Positions 10,848-20,870 of a DNA stretch of 64,000 nt are shown piece after piece. Numbering within the stretch: the stretch's first letter is position 1; each line of letters starts with the position of its first letter. Both the position numbers and the translations under genes were made by a program. Under the pieces are notes generated by a model that ran no database searches, was not told where the DNA came from, and saw only the letters and a list, made by a program, of their open reading frames with translations. Origin of the DNA: Formosa sp. L2A11 (GTDB lineage: Bacteria; Bacteroidota; Bacteroidia; Flavobacteriales; Flavobacteriaceae); contig NZ_CP047028.1 of the NCBI RefSeq assembly GCF_009796865.1, forward strand, positions 620,001 to 684,000. Reading direction: 5' to 3'.

Positions 10848-11672
10848 ATGCAGCAAATTTTAAATTTTATTATTCGCAACAAAAACTTTTTGTTGTATTT
10901 GCTGCTTATGGCTTTGTCTATGTTTTTTACTACACAAACACATTCTTACCATAAAAGTAAATTTATAAACTCTGCTAATTTTTTAAGCGGCGGACTTTAT
11001 ACGCGGTTAAATAATATAGAACAGTATTTAGATTTAAAAGTACAGAATGACAATCTATCTGAAGAAAACACTAGACTTCGTAATCTTCTTCAGAATTACA
11101 AGGTTTCTAGAGAAGAAAACTTTATAGATAGCACAAACTTTAAAGGTTCTTATTTATTTAGACCCGTTCGTGTAATAAAAAATAGCTACTCCGCTTCTGC
11201 TAACATATTAGCAATAAATAAAGGTAGTAACGATAGTATTCAGGAAGATTTTGGATTAATTACACCTAAAGGAATACTTGGAATAGTAGATCATACAAGT
11301 AAAAATTATGCTACAGTTATTTCTATATTAAATACAAAAAGTAAAATTAGTGCTCAATTAAAAAAAACAAATCATTTCGGAACATTAACTTGGAACGGAA
11401 AATCTCCCAACACAGTACAGTTACTCGATATTCCTAAAATTGCACCGATTGAAGTTGGAGATACAATTATAACCTCTGGCCGTTCTGTAATATTCCCTAA
11501 AGGCCTACAAATAGGAACAATTGCAAGCTTTAAACTAGACGCTGCAGAAAATAACTTTGAAATAAATGTAAGTCTATTTAACGATATGACGAATATTGAA
11601 CATGCCTATATTATAGAACATTTGGATGCTCCAGAGATTAATAATCTACTAAACTTATCTAATGAACAGTAG
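10848..11672 (+). CDS. mreC: Rod shape-determining protein MreC
   Basis: A 274-residue bitopic inner-membrane protein. One transmembrane helix (about residues 13-30) is followed by a coiled coil (about 60-85) and the periplasmic double beta-barrel domain (VIKNSYSASANILAINKG...GDTIITSGRSVIFPKG). MreC links MreB filaments to PBP2 in the elongasome. Its last 11 bases overlap mreD, as expected for coupled translation. Confidence 0.95.
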   Translation: MQQILNFIIRNKNFLLYLLLMALSMFFTTQTHSYHKSKFINSANFLSGGLYTRLNNIEQYLDLKVQNDNLSEENTRLRNLLQNYKVSREENFIDSTNFKGSYLFRPVRVIKNSYSASANILAINKGSNDSIQEDFGLITPKGILGIVDHTSKNYATVISILNTKSKISAQLKKTNHFGTLTWNGKSPNTVQLLDIPKIAPIEVGDTIITSGRSVIFPKGLQIGTIASFKLDAAENNFEINVSLFNDMTNIEHAYIIEHLDAPEINNLLNLSNEQ

Positions 11673-12168
11673 CGTTATATCTCAAATACTTAAGTTTATA
11701 GGACTTATATTAGTCCAAGTACTTATCCTAAATCATATTAATTTTTTAGGATATATTAATCCGTACCTATATATTCTATTCATTATACTTTACCCAATAA
11801 AAAATAACCGTTTAGTATTTCTTTTGTTAAGTTTTCTGCTAGGTATTATTATCGATATCTTTTCAGATTCAGGAGGTATTCATGCAGCAGCCTGCGTAAC
11901 AATAGCTTACATGAGACCTTTAGCCTTAAAATGGTCTTTCGGAACAGTTTACGAACACCAAACTATAAAATTTAACAATGTAGATTTTGGCTCTAAACTT
12001 ATGTATATAAGCATACTAACGGGAGTACATCATTTAGTATTATTTTTTTTAGAAGTATTTAACTTTTCTGAAACACTTTTAACACTCCAAAAAACGTTAT
12101 TTTCTAGTACCTTTACCATTCTCCTATGTGTTATAGTTACTATTATTTTCAGCAAACGTTCTAAATGA
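11662..12168 (+). CDS. mreD: Rod shape-determining protein MreD
   Basis: A 168-residue very hydrophobic protein with about five transmembrane helices. Its place between mreC and the PBP2 gene identifies it as MreD, the third membrane component of the elongasome. The motif LLGIIIDIFSDSGGIHA is the conserved MreD region. It overlaps mreC by 11 bp and the PBP2 gene by 4 bp. Confidence 0.92.
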   Translation: MNSSVISQILKFIGLILVQVLILNHINFLGYINPYLYILFIILYPIKNNRLVFLLLSFLLGIIIDIFSDSGGIHAAACVTIAYMRPLALKWSFGTVYEHQTIKFNNVDFGSKLMYISILTGVHHLVLFFLEVFNFSETLLTLQKTLFSSTFTILLCVIVTIIFSKRSK

Positions 12169-13964
12169 GACAATTTTTATTATTTTTTACCATAATTACG
12201 GTTGGATTCGTATTTATTTCTCGGCTTTTTTACCTTCAAGTTTATAGCTCGCCGGCAAATAATTTATACGATGATAATGCCATTCGTAAAGTATATGACT
12301 ACCCTAAACGTGGATTTGTTTACGACAGAAACGGTACTCTTTTAGTATCTAACCAATCGTCTTACGATGTTATGGTTATACCTCGTGAAGTAAAACCTTT
12401 AGACACAATTGAGTTTTGTAATTTATTAAAAATTGATAAAGCTCAATTCATAAAAACATATAAAAAAGCATACCATTACTCCCCAAGATTGCCTTACGTA
12501 TTTGTATCTCACTTATCTAAAGAAGACTATGCTGTACTTCAAGAAAAAATGAGAAAATATGAAGGGTTTTATATTCAAAAACGTTCACTTCGCCATTACG
12601 AAGCTTCTATTGGAGCAAATGTTTTAGGAGATATTGGAGAAGTAAACAATGCCAATATTAAGAAAGATCCCTATTATAAAATGGGAGATTTAATTGGAAA
12701 ACAAGGTGTCGAATTATCTTATGAAGATGTACTAAGAGGAAAAAAAGGAATTAAGTTTATTCAAAAAAACAGATTCAACAAAAATATTGGTCCATATAAG
12801 GAAGGTAAATTTGATACTTTACCAATACCAGGAAAAGATATAAAAATTTCTATCGATGCCAAGCTACAAGCTTATGGCGAACAATTAATGCAGCATAAAC
12901 ACGGTGGTATTATTGCTATAGAACCAAGTACTGGAGAAATTTTAGCTATGATTTCTGCACCAACTTACGATCCCAATTCGTTAGTAGGAAGAAAACGATC
13001 TCAAAATTTCACAAAACTTTACAACGATTCTATATCTAAACCAACATATGATAGAAGTTTACTGGCACAATATCCTCCAGGGTCTCCATTTAAAGTTTTA
13101 AATGCACTTATTGGATTACAAGAAGGTGTAGTGACCACAGAAGACAAGTTTACATGTAATCACGGATATAGTTACGGAAACAGAAAAATGGGCTGCCACG
13201 GTCACCCAAGTCCGCTATCTATGAATATGGGTATTTACGAATCTTGTAACTCTTATTTTGCAAATGTTTACAGACGTATTATAGAAAAATACGACACACC
13301 TTACGAAGGTATGAATGTTTGGAATAAGCATGTCTCTAGTTTTGGATTAGGAAATTACTTAGGTTACGATCTTAAAATCGGGAGTCCCGGACGTATTCCT
13401 AGTGGCGATTTTTACGACAAATGGTATGGTAAAAACAGATGGAGAACAACCTTTACATTATCTAATGCTATTGGCCAAGGAGAAATTGAAGCAACACCTA
13501 TACAATTAGCAAATATGGTAGCTGCTATTGCAAATCGTGGTTATTTTTACACACCTCATATTATAAAATCTATTGAAGGTCAAGAAATAGACGCTAATTT
13601 TACAACACCAAAACACACCACTATCGATAAAGAAAATTTTGAACCTGTTGTTCAAGGTATGTTCGATGTTTACAACAAAGGTACAGCTGCAAATTTACAA
13701 GTTAAAGGTATAGAAATATGCGGAAAAACAGGAACTGCAGAAAACTTTACAAAAATTGACGGTGTAAAAACACAACTTACAGACCACTCTATATTTGTTG
13801 CTTTTGCTCCTAAAGACAACCCTAAAATAGCGATTGCTGTATTTGTAGAAAACGGCTATTGGGGAAGTAGATTTGCGGGTAGAATTGCCACCTTAATGAT
13901 AGAAAAATATCTAACCGGTACAATTACAAGAACCGATTTAGAAAAAATGGATTTTAAGTCATAG
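12165..13964 (+). CDS. mrdA: Penicillin-binding protein 2, C-terminal tail frameshifted
   Basis: The elongasome transpeptidase, 599 residues as read. It has an N-terminal membrane helix, a pedestal domain and a transpeptidase domain. Active-site motifs are SxxK (GSPFK), SxN (SCN) and KTGT (CGKTGTAEN). The frame ends early at TAG 13962. One extra A in the A6 run at 13942-13947 moves the last 46 codons out of frame. Dropping it restores a 640-residue protein ending at TAA 14086-14088, only 2 bp before rodA. The catalytic domain is complete, so the shortened product might work, but a sequencing error is the simplest reading. Confidence 0.93.
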   Translation: MRQFLLFFTIITVGFVFISRLFYLQVYSSPANNLYDDNAIRKVYDYPKRGFVYDRNGTLLVSNQSSYDVMVIPREVKPLDTIEFCNLLKIDKAQFIKTYKKAYHYSPRLPYVFVSHLSKEDYAVLQEKMRKYEGFYIQKRSLRHYEASIGANVLGDIGEVNNANIKKDPYYKMGDLIGKQGVELSYEDVLRGKKGIKFIQKNRFNKNIGPYKEGKFDTLPIPGKDIKISIDAKLQAYGEQLMQHKHGGIIAIEPSTGEILAMISAPTYDPNSLVGRKRSQNFTKLYNDSISKPTYDRSLLAQYPPGSPFKVLNALIGLQEGVVTTEDKFTCNHGYSYGNRKMGCHGHPSPLSMNMGIYESCNSYFANVYRRIIEKYDTPYEGMNVWNKHVSSFGLGNYLGYDLKIGSPGRIPSGDFYDKWYGKNRWRTTFTLSNAIGQGEIEATPIQLANMVAAIANRGYFYTPHIIKSIEGQEIDANFTTPKHTTIDKENFEPVVQGMFDVYNKGTAANLQVKGIEICGKTGTAENFTKIDGVKTQLTDHSIFVAFAPKDNPKIAIAVFVENGYWGSRFAGRIATLMIEKYLTGTITRTDLEKMDFKS

Positions 13965-14088
13965 CTTAGAGCATGAATACGAAAAACCGTATTCTGGTCA
14001 TCCATTCTCAATAAACAGAGGATCTACTCTAGAATTAGTAGAACCAACGATAATTAATCACGACCAAATACTCCCTGCTAAACCCTAA
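13948..14088 (+). other. Out-of-frame C-terminal coding remnant of PBP2
   Basis: Read from TGG 13948, this stretch encodes 46 residues starting WILSHSLEHEYEKPYSGHPF and continuing with SINRGSTLELVEP before TAA. The sequence looks like the C-terminal tail of flavobacterial PBP2. It fills the otherwise empty 126 bp between the PBP2 stop and rodA, in the frame reached by deleting one A at 13942-13947. Confidence 0.85.
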
Positions 14089-14090
14089 AT

Positions 14091-15368
14091 ATGATTAGAG
14101 TAACTAACAGACATTTTTCTTTCGATTGGATAACCATCATCATATTTATGTTGTTGGTAGGTTTTGGTTGGCTAAACATTGTATCGTCTTCTCATGTTGG
14201 AGAAACTTTAGACTACCTTGATTTTTCGCAACCTTACGGAAAACAACTTATATTTATTGGATTAACAATTGGGTTAATTATTATAATCTTATCTATAGAA
14301 GCTAAGTTTTACGAGCGCTTTGCAAGTGTAATTTATATTATATCTATGCTCTCATTGGTTGGACTATTTATATTTGGAAAGAACGTAAACGGAGCAACAT
14401 CTTGGTACGGAATTGGAGGTATGACGTTTCAACCTAGTGAATTCGCTAAGGCAGCAACAGCACTAGCTATAGCTAAATATGTAAGTGATTTACAAACAGA
14501 TATTCGTAGGTTTCCAGATCAGATTAGAACCTTTATAATCATATTAGTTCCTGCTTTTTTAATCTTATTACAAAACGATGCTGGAAGTACTATTGTTTAT
14601 GGTGCATTCTTTTTTGTTTTGTATCGCGAAGGGCTTCCTCAAATCTATTTAACACTTGCCGTAAGCGTGGTATCTATTGCCATACTATCATTAAAATTCG
14701 GACCTATAGTTACATCTATAATTGGTGTAATAATTATATTTACTCGGTATTTTTTAAGCAAGAAAAAGCCTATAATTTTTCAGCCAATACTTATTACAAT
14801 TATAGTTATTGCCATGTCTGCTAGTGTCCATTTTTTCTACGACAATGTACTTCAAGCACATCAAAAAGACAGAATAAGCTTATGGTTAAAACTAGAAAAG
14901 GACCCTACTAAAATTGCTGAAATGCGTCGCGATATCTTGTATAACCTTTACGAGTCTGAAAAAGCAATTAGCTCTGGAGGGTTTAGAGGAAGAGGCTTTA
15001 TGGAAGGGACTAGAACAACTGGTAAATTTGTACCTGAACAACACACAGATTATATTTTTAGTACTGTTGGAGAAGAATGGGGATTTATAGGTAGCTCTTT
15101 AGTTATTATTTTATTTGTACTACTTATGTTACGTGTACTGCATCTGGCAGAATTACAAAAATCGCAATTCAGCAGAATTTATGGTTACGCCGTAGCAGCT
15201 ATACTCTTTTTTCACTTCATGATTAATATTGGAATGGTAATGGGACTTATTCCTACTATTGGTATACCGCTGCCCTTCTTTAGTTATGGTGGTTCTGGTC
15301 TGTGGGGCTTTACTATTTTACTCTTTATTTTTATAAAATTAGATTCTAATAGAATTAACGAATGGTAG
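14091..15368 (+). CDS. rodA: Rod shape-determining protein RodA (SEDS glycosyltransferase)
   Basis: A 425-residue SEDS peptidoglycan polymerase with about ten membrane helices. Conserved SEDS segments are present: WYGIGGMTFQPSEFAKAA, the cytoplasmic/periplasmic loop with FVPEQHTDYIFSTVGEEWGF, and IPTIGIPLPFFSYGGSG near the end. RodA polymerises glycan strands that PBP2, encoded just upstream, cross-links. It is the last gene of the mre operon. Confidence 0.97.
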   Translation: MIRVTNRHFSFDWITIIIFMLLVGFGWLNIVSSSHVGETLDYLDFSQPYGKQLIFIGLTIGLIIIILSIEAKFYERFASVIYIISMLSLVGLFIFGKNVNGATSWYGIGGMTFQPSEFAKAATALAIAKYVSDLQTDIRRFPDQIRTFIIILVPAFLILLQNDAGSTIVYGAFFFVLYREGLPQIYLTLAVSVVSIAILSLKFGPIVTSIIGVIIIFTRYFLSKKKPIIFQPILITIIVIAMSASVHFFYDNVLQAHQKDRISLWLKLEKDPTKIAEMRRDILYNLYESEKAISSGGFRGRGFMEGTRTTGKFVPEQHTDYIFSTVGEEWGFIGSSLVIILFVLLMLRVLHLAELQKSQFSRIYGYAVAAILFFHFMINIGMVMGLIPTIGIPLPFFSYGGSGLWGFTILLFIFIKLDSNRINEW

Positions 15369-15521
15369 TAGATTATTAATTTCTAAAGTTTTAACACTAA
15401 TTTTAGGTAATACAAATTACAAGAGCTAAAAAAAACAATAATTTTTAATTGTTAGTTAATAGCAATATCTTAATTTTAAGACATCCTACAAACAGGATTA
15501 TTCTTTTATAAAAGAGCTATT

Positions 15522-16946
15522 ATGAACAGGAAGCTTATATATTTTGTATTCTTTTTATGTATTACTTTCCAGACACAGAGCCAAAATCTATCTTCGGAAA
15601 TTACAATAAAATCTCCATCAGGAAGATTAAATATTGATCAAGCGCTTAGCAAATACATTCAATTCAAATCTATTAGTGGGGACGAAAAAGAAGCCGGTAT
15701 TTGGTTAAAATCGCTATGCGAACAAAACGGTTTATATGTCTCGCAAATGGGAGACACCAATGGAAACTACAATTTCACAGCATCTATTTATCCGTTAAGC
15801 AGTAAGCTTCCTAATATTATTTTATTAAATCATATTGATGTTGTTCCTGCAGGAGATCTAACTAAATGGGACCATGAACCATTTTCCGGAGACATTACAG
15901 ATACCGAAATTTGGGGTCGAGGTGCTTTCGATAATAAAGGTAATGGTATTATGCATCTTTTTAGTGTAATCGAAATTTTAAAGAAATATGGTAAAAAGCA
16001 AATGCCCTATAATGTTACTTTACTTGCAGTCTCTTGCGAAGAAAAACAATGTGATGGTGGTGGTGCAGAATATGTAATAAAAAATCACTTCGAAGCATTA
16101 AACCCTGCTGTTGTTTTAGGAGAAGGTCCTCCGGGTTTTAACGGCATTTTAAAATCAAATCCTGACCAGAATTTATTTGGAATCTCTGTAACAAACAAAA
16201 GACCTTTATGGCTAGAATTGTCTCTTAAGGTAAAAACCTCTGCGCATGGCTCTATAACACCTATTAACTATGCCAACAAAGGCATGATAAGAGCTTTAGA
16301 CAACCTTATAGATAAAAAGCAAAAAGCGGTTTACAACGAAACAAATCTTAATATATTAAAACAGTTAGGCGAGTTAGAAAACGGAGCAGAAGCCTTAGTA
16401 CTTAAACACCCCAGATTATTTAAAATACTACTAGCTCCTGTGCTTAGACATAAGCCCGAATTATTCTCTTTATTTTCAAACTCTATAACCTTAACCAGTG
16501 TAGATAGTCACAATAATGTAATTAACGTAATTCCTGATGAAGTTACAGCCTTATTAGATTGCAGATTGCTTCCACACCAGACTAATAAAGAATTTGTTGC
16601 TTCTGTAAAAAAGCAATTAAAAAATAAACGCATTAAGATTAGAGTTATAAAAGAGTCTCCAATTGTACCTCCGTCAGATGATAAATCTATGTTTTTTGTA
16701 AATATTGATAATGCCATCAAAAAGAATTATCCAGAAGCCAATACATTAAGTGTTTCTGTCCCGAATTATAATGATGTAACCTTCTTTAGAGAAAAAGGAA
16801 TTAGTTCTTATTGTTTCACACCTATAGAATTAGATCGCCATTATTTAGAACATATTCATAACGTAAATGAACGTATTCCTCGTGGTGTATTAACAATTGG
16901 AAAACAAACTTTTGTCGATTTTATAGAGAGTTGTCTTAATGAATAA
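15522..16946 (+). CDS. M20 family metallopeptidase, exported
   Basis: A 474-residue carboxypeptidase/deacylase of the M20 di-zinc family with an N-terminal signal peptide (LIYFVFFLCITFQTQSQ), so probably periplasmic. The first metal motif is LLNHIDVVPAGD, with the next ligand in WGRGAFDNKGNG. The catalytic Glu region is SCEEKQCDGGG, and a dimerisation domain is inserted at about 220-360. A late His ligand fits HNVNERIP. It lies alone between rodA and the dehydrogenase gene. The substrate is likely a small peptide or acylated amino acid. Confidence 0.88.
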   Translation: MNRKLIYFVFFLCITFQTQSQNLSSEITIKSPSGRLNIDQALSKYIQFKSISGDEKEAGIWLKSLCEQNGLYVSQMGDTNGNYNFTASIYPLSSKLPNIILLNHIDVVPAGDLTKWDHEPFSGDITDTEIWGRGAFDNKGNGIMHLFSVIEILKKYGKKQMPYNVTLLAVSCEEKQCDGGGAEYVIKNHFEALNPAVVLGEGPPGFNGILKSNPDQNLFGISVTNKRPLWLELSLKVKTSAHGSITPINYANKGMIRALDNLIDKKQKAVYNETNLNILKQLGELENGAEALVLKHPRLFKILLAPVLRHKPELFSLFSNSITLTSVDSHNNVINVIPDEVTALLDCRLLPHQTNKEFVASVKKQLKNKRIKIRVIKESPIVPPSDDKSMFFVNIDNAIKKNYPEANTLSVSVPNYNDVTFFREKGISSYCFTPIELDRHYLEHIHNVNERIPRGVLTIGKQTFVDFIESCLNE

Positions 16947-17111
16947 TCACAACCTCTAAAATTCAAACGTTTTAGTTAAAACAGTCTCGCAAAACCACCA
17001 ATATCACTGACATAAAGCTTAATTTGAATCGTTAAGTTACATTTAAAATCATTTAAAAATTGGTGTATTTAAACTACCTTTATTCCTACAAAGTTTAAAA
17101 ATTCACACACT

Positions 17112-18104
17112 ATGAAAGTAGCTTTTTTTAGCACAAAATCTTATGATATTTCTTCCTTCGAAAAACATAATATTAAAGGTGCACATGAGATTATCTTTTA
17201 CGAAAGTACATTAAACACAAAAACCGCAAAATTAACACAAGGCTGTGATGCCGTTTGTGCCTTTGTAAATGATCATTTACATGAGCGAACGATAAAATTG
17301 TTAAGTGAATATGGTGTAAAGCTTATTGCAATGCGTTGCGCTGGTTTTAATAACGTAGATTTAAAAGCTGCTGAAGCTGCAAACATTAAAGTTGTTCGTG
17401 TACCTGCCTATTCCCCAATGGCTGTTGCAGAACATGCCTCTGCTTTAATTATGACTTTAAACAGAAAAACACATAAAGCCTATAATCGTGTACGTGATGG
17501 AAACTTCTCTTTAGAACGTTTAACTGGTTTTGATATGTATGGCAAAACAGTAGGTGTTATTGGTACAGGTAAAATTGGCCAATATTTTAGCAAAATCATG
17601 ATGGGTTTTGGCTGTAAAGTTATTGCTTACGATTTATACCCAAATGCCGATTTAAAAGCACTTGGCGTTACTTATGTCTCTGTAGATAAATTACTAGAAT
17701 CTTCAGACATTATTTCATTACACTGCCCTTTAACAGACGATACACATCATTTAATTAATAAAGAAGCCTTTTCTAAGATGAAAAAAGGAGCCATGTTAAT
17801 TAACACCAGTCGTGGTGCATTAATTAACACTGTTGATGCTGTTGAAGCTTTAAAAAACCAAACATTAGAATATTTTGGAATTGATGTTTACGAACAAGAA
17901 GAAAAATTATTCTTCCGTGATTTATCTGAAAACATTATTATGGATGATGTTATTTCACGTTTAATTTCGTTCCCTAATGTTCTAATTACTTCTCACCAAG
18001 GATTTTTAACTCGAGAAGCTTTAAATAAAATTGCAGAAGTTACTTTAAGTAACCTTACTGCCTTTGAAAACAAAGATGTATTAGAAAACGAAGTTGCTAT
18101 ATAA
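17112..18104 (+). CDS. D-2-hydroxyacid dehydrogenase, D-lactate dehydrogenase type
   Basis: A 330-residue cytoplasmic NAD-dependent oxidoreductase that most resembles LdhA-type D-lactate dehydrogenase. The Rossmann motif is GVIGTGKIGQYF (about residue 150). The catalytic Arg is in NTSRGALI, the Glu in DVYEQEE and the His in TSHQGFLT, so the triad is complete. It probably interconverts pyruvate and D-lactate. A terminator follows within 30 bp, so the gene looks monocistronic. Confidence 0.92.
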   Translation: MKVAFFSTKSYDISSFEKHNIKGAHEIIFYESTLNTKTAKLTQGCDAVCAFVNDHLHERTIKLLSEYGVKLIAMRCAGFNNVDLKAAEAANIKVVRVPAYSPMAVAEHASALIMTLNRKTHKAYNRVRDGNFSLERLTGFDMYGKTVGVIGTGKIGQYFSKIMMGFGCKVIAYDLYPNADLKALGVTYVSVDKLLESSDIISLHCPLTDDTHHLINKEAFSKMKKGAMLINTSRGALINTVDAVEALKNQTLEYFGIDVYEQEEKLFFRDLSENIIMDDVISRLISFPNVLITSHQGFLTREALNKIAEVTLSNLTAFENKDVLENEVAI

Positions 18105-18130
18105 CTTCTTAAATTTATAAAAACACTTAC

Positions 18131-18158
18131 AAAACCCTGATATATTCAGGGTTTTTTT
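18131..18158 (+). terminator. Intrinsic terminator after hydroxyacid dehydrogenase
   Basis: AAAACCCTGA and TCAGGGTTTT form a 10-bp stem around a 5-base loop, followed by further T residues. Confidence 0.85.
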
Positions 18159-18193
18159 ATTATATTTTTACAATATAATTTAAAATCATAACT

Positions 18194-18565
18194 ATGTCCC
18201 TAGGCGCTTTTTCTATCAGTTTAAATGTAAAAGACATCAATGTATCAAAACTATTTTATGAAACTTTAGGGTTTACCGTTTTTGGTGGAGATATCGAAAA
18301 AAATTACCTCATCATGAAAAACGACCAAACGTTAATCGGGTTATTTCAAGATATGTTCGATAAAAATATTCTAACCTTTAATCCTGGTTGGGATCAAGAT
18401 GCAAAAACACTTGATAAGTTTACAGACGTAAGAATCATTCAAAACGAATTAAAAGCAAAAGGAATTACATTGTCTTCTGAAGTAGACGAAACAACTAAAG
18501 GTCCTGGAAACATTATAATCATGGATCCAGATGGTAATCCAATCCTTATAGACCAACATATCTAG
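18194..18565 (+). CDS. VOC/glyoxalase-like protein
   Basis: A 123-residue protein of the vicinal-oxygen-chelate fold. Two beta-alpha-beta-beta-beta modules are visible: SISLNVKDINVSKLFYETLG in the first half, and GNIIIMDPDGNPILIDQ at the end, the usual metal-site region. The substrate is not predictable. It could be a small-molecule resistance protein or an isomerase-like enzyme. It appears to be an independent gene. Confidence 0.82.
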   Translation: MSLGAFSISLNVKDINVSKLFYETLGFTVFGGDIEKNYLIMKNDQTLIGLFQDMFDKNILTFNPGWDQDAKTLDKFTDVRIIQNELKAKGITLSSEVDETTKGPGNIIIMDPDGNPILIDQHI

Positions 18566-18688
18566 TCTGTTTTAACCTCAAGTTATAATTACACTGTTAA
18601 ATATTAAAAACCAACAAGTTAAATGCATTGTTTTCATTATCTTGTTGTTCGTTTTAATTTTATATTTTATAAACAGTATAGTGTAAAT

Positions 18689-19312
18689 ATGGGAGAATTT
18701 TATTCATTTAAAAACAGTATTAAAACTCCTAGATTATTTAATTTAGGCCTAATTTGTTTATGTATTTCCACTAGTTTATGTGCTCAAAACACAGATTCTA
18801 AATCAGAAAAAGAACAAGAATACAATATCTCCACAGGCATTTCAACGTATAATCCTTTAAATTATCTCACATATTCACAGAAAACAAATAGCCAAGAGTA
18901 TTATGCTTTAGGTCATTATAAAGTATTTAGCAATGCCTTTACTTTAGAGCCAATAGCAGACTTAAAACTAACTGCAGAAGGCGGCCCGGTAGAACAACAA
19001 TCGTTTTTTAGCGTACTGCCACCAAATATTCATTTATACTATCGCGCAGAAGTTTCTTATGCAATATCAGATTATGTGCAACCTTACATTTACACACAAC
19101 ATCTAAGTAAGCCTATGAACCAGAATTCAGGTATTGAAAGTGCAAACTTACGACTGAATCCGTTTTTTATGCAATCGGAAATTGGTACCGGTATAAAAAC
19201 ACAAGTAAAAGGATATCTTTTAGAAACTGGCGTTAGAACAATGACAGATCCTACACTTGACAATCAGACATCTAAAACCCAAGTATTCTCTAAACTAAGT
19301 GCAAAATTTTAG
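18689..19312 (+). CDS. Exported protein of unknown function, beta-strand rich
   Basis: A 207-residue protein starting at ATG 18689, a start chosen because it places a signal peptide (LGLICLCISTSLCAQ) near the N-terminus. An upstream ATG at 18623 adds a 22-residue extension without clear meaning. The rest alternates polar and aromatic residues, with strands such as HLYYRAEVSYAISDYVQPYI and a C-terminal Phe (KLSAKF), suggesting a small outer-membrane beta-barrel. I do not recognise the family. Confidence 0.65.
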   Translation: MGEFYSFKNSIKTPRLFNLGLICLCISTSLCAQNTDSKSEKEQEYNISTGISTYNPLNYLTYSQKTNSQEYYALGHYKVFSNAFTLEPIADLKLTAEGGPVEQQSFFSVLPPNIHLYYRAEVSYAISDYVQPYIYTQHLSKPMNQNSGIESANLRLNPFFMQSEIGTGIKTQVKGYLLETGVRTMTDPTLDNQTSKTQVFSKLSAKF

Positions 19313-19427
19313 AGCTTCAAATAAAGTCGTTTTCTAAAGCGTTAGAGTTAAAATTGATGATATTTTTCTCTTATCTTTATGTTAGTTTCAATATCATTAC
19401 ACATAAAACTTATTCTTTAAAATTTAT

Positions 19428-20843
19428 ATGAAAATACTTTTAACAGGTGCCACTGGCTACATTGGCAAACGTTTACTTCCCGTTTTAGTTGCTCAAGGTC
19501 ATCAGGTTGTTTGCGCAGTAAGAGATCCTAAACGCTTTAATCCGCCAGACTCTATTGCACCAAAAATTAGTGTAATTACGATAGATCTTTTAGATAAGGA
19601 CAGCTTAAAAAACATTCCAAAAGATATTGATGCTGCTTACTATTTAGTGCATTCCATGTCTACATCTAGTCATTATCAGGAGTTAGAAAAGCAATCTGCC
19701 ATACTTTTCAGGGAAGCCATTAATAATACACAGGCCAAACAAGTTATTTATCTAAGTGGTATTATAAACGACGATAAATTATCTGAACATCTAAATTCAC
19801 GCCAAACTGTAGAAAAAGAATTAAACAAAGGAACTTACAGTTTAACAACATTGCGAGCAGGAATTATTATTGGTTCTGGGAGTGCTTCCTTTGAAATTAT
19901 ACGCGATTTAGTAGAAAAACTTCCTGTAATGGTTACACCAAGATGGTTGGAAACTAAATGCCAACCCATTGGTATTACAGATGTTATTTCTTTTTTAAGC
20001 AAAGCTTTAAACAACAAAGAAACCTTCGATAAAAATTTCGATATTGGAGGTCCAGATGTCTTGTCTTACAAGGAGATGCTTTTACTATTTGCAGAAGCAC
20101 GCGGACTAAAACGACACATATACATAGTGCCTGTTATGACGCCTCGCCTATCGTCTTATTGGTTATATTTTGTAACATCAACATCTTACAAACTCGCAAT
20201 TGCACTTGTAAATAGTATGAAAGTTGAAGTAATTTGCAGAGATAATAAAATTGATACTATTTTATGCATTACCCCTATTTCTTATAAAGAAGCACTAAGT
20301 AAAGCCTTTAAAAAAGTAGAAACTAATGAAATTGTCTCGAGTTGGAAAGACGCATTAAGTAGTGGTAAAATGAATATTACCATGTCCGAATTTATACAAG
20401 TACCCACACACGGTTGCTTTATAGACAAACGTGAAAAAACATTTTCTAACAAAGCAGAATGCATCGATCGTATTTGGCGTATTGGAGGAGAAACGGGTTG
20501 GTATTACGGCAATGGCTTATGGAAATTAAGAGGTTTTGTAGACAAACTTTATGGTGGTGTTGGCCTACGTCGTGGACGTACAAATCTAGACGAACTTTAT
20601 CCTGGTGATGCCCTAGATTTTTGGCGCGTTTTGTATGCAAATAAAGAAGAAGGAAGATTACTTTTGTTTGCAGAAATGAAACTACCTGGAGATGCCTGGC
20701 TAGAGTTTAAAGTTAAAGATAAAACCTTAGTACAAACAGCAACCTTTAGACCTGTTGGACTATCTGGCCGATTATATTGGTATAGCGTATTACCTTTTCA
20801 TGGTTTTATTTTTAAAAACATGCTTAAACACCTTACAGCTTAG
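19428..20843 (+). CDS. SDR-family NAD(P)-binding protein with DUF2867
   Basis: A 471-residue protein. The N-terminal Rossmann fold has the motif LLTGATGYIGKRLLPVL and resembles atypical SDR/NmrA-like proteins (about 1-290). It is fused to a C-terminal DUF2867 domain (about 310-470: IDRIWRIGGETGWYYGNGLWKLRG). It lies 27 bp upstream of the photolyase gene. This pairing is seen in other flavobacteria and suggests membership of a light or UV response. No substrate is known to me. Confidence 0.88.
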   Translation: MKILLTGATGYIGKRLLPVLVAQGHQVVCAVRDPKRFNPPDSIAPKISVITIDLLDKDSLKNIPKDIDAAYYLVHSMSTSSHYQELEKQSAILFREAINNTQAKQVIYLSGIINDDKLSEHLNSRQTVEKELNKGTYSLTTLRAGIIIGSGSASFEIIRDLVEKLPVMVTPRWLETKCQPIGITDVISFLSKALNNKETFDKNFDIGGPDVLSYKEMLLLFAEARGLKRHIYIVPVMTPRLSSYWLYFVTSTSYKLAIALVNSMKVEVICRDNKIDTILCITPISYKEALSKAFKKVETNEIVSSWKDALSSGKMNITMSEFIQVPTHGCFIDKREKTFSNKAECIDRIWRIGGETGWYYGNGLWKLRGFVDKLYGGVGLRRGRTNLDELYPGDALDFWRVLYANKEEGRLLLFAEMKLPGDAWLEFKVKDKTLVQTATFRPVGLSGRLYWYSVLPFHGFIFKNMLKHLTA

Positions 20844-20870
20844 ATACACAATTATTACAATTTATTTTTT

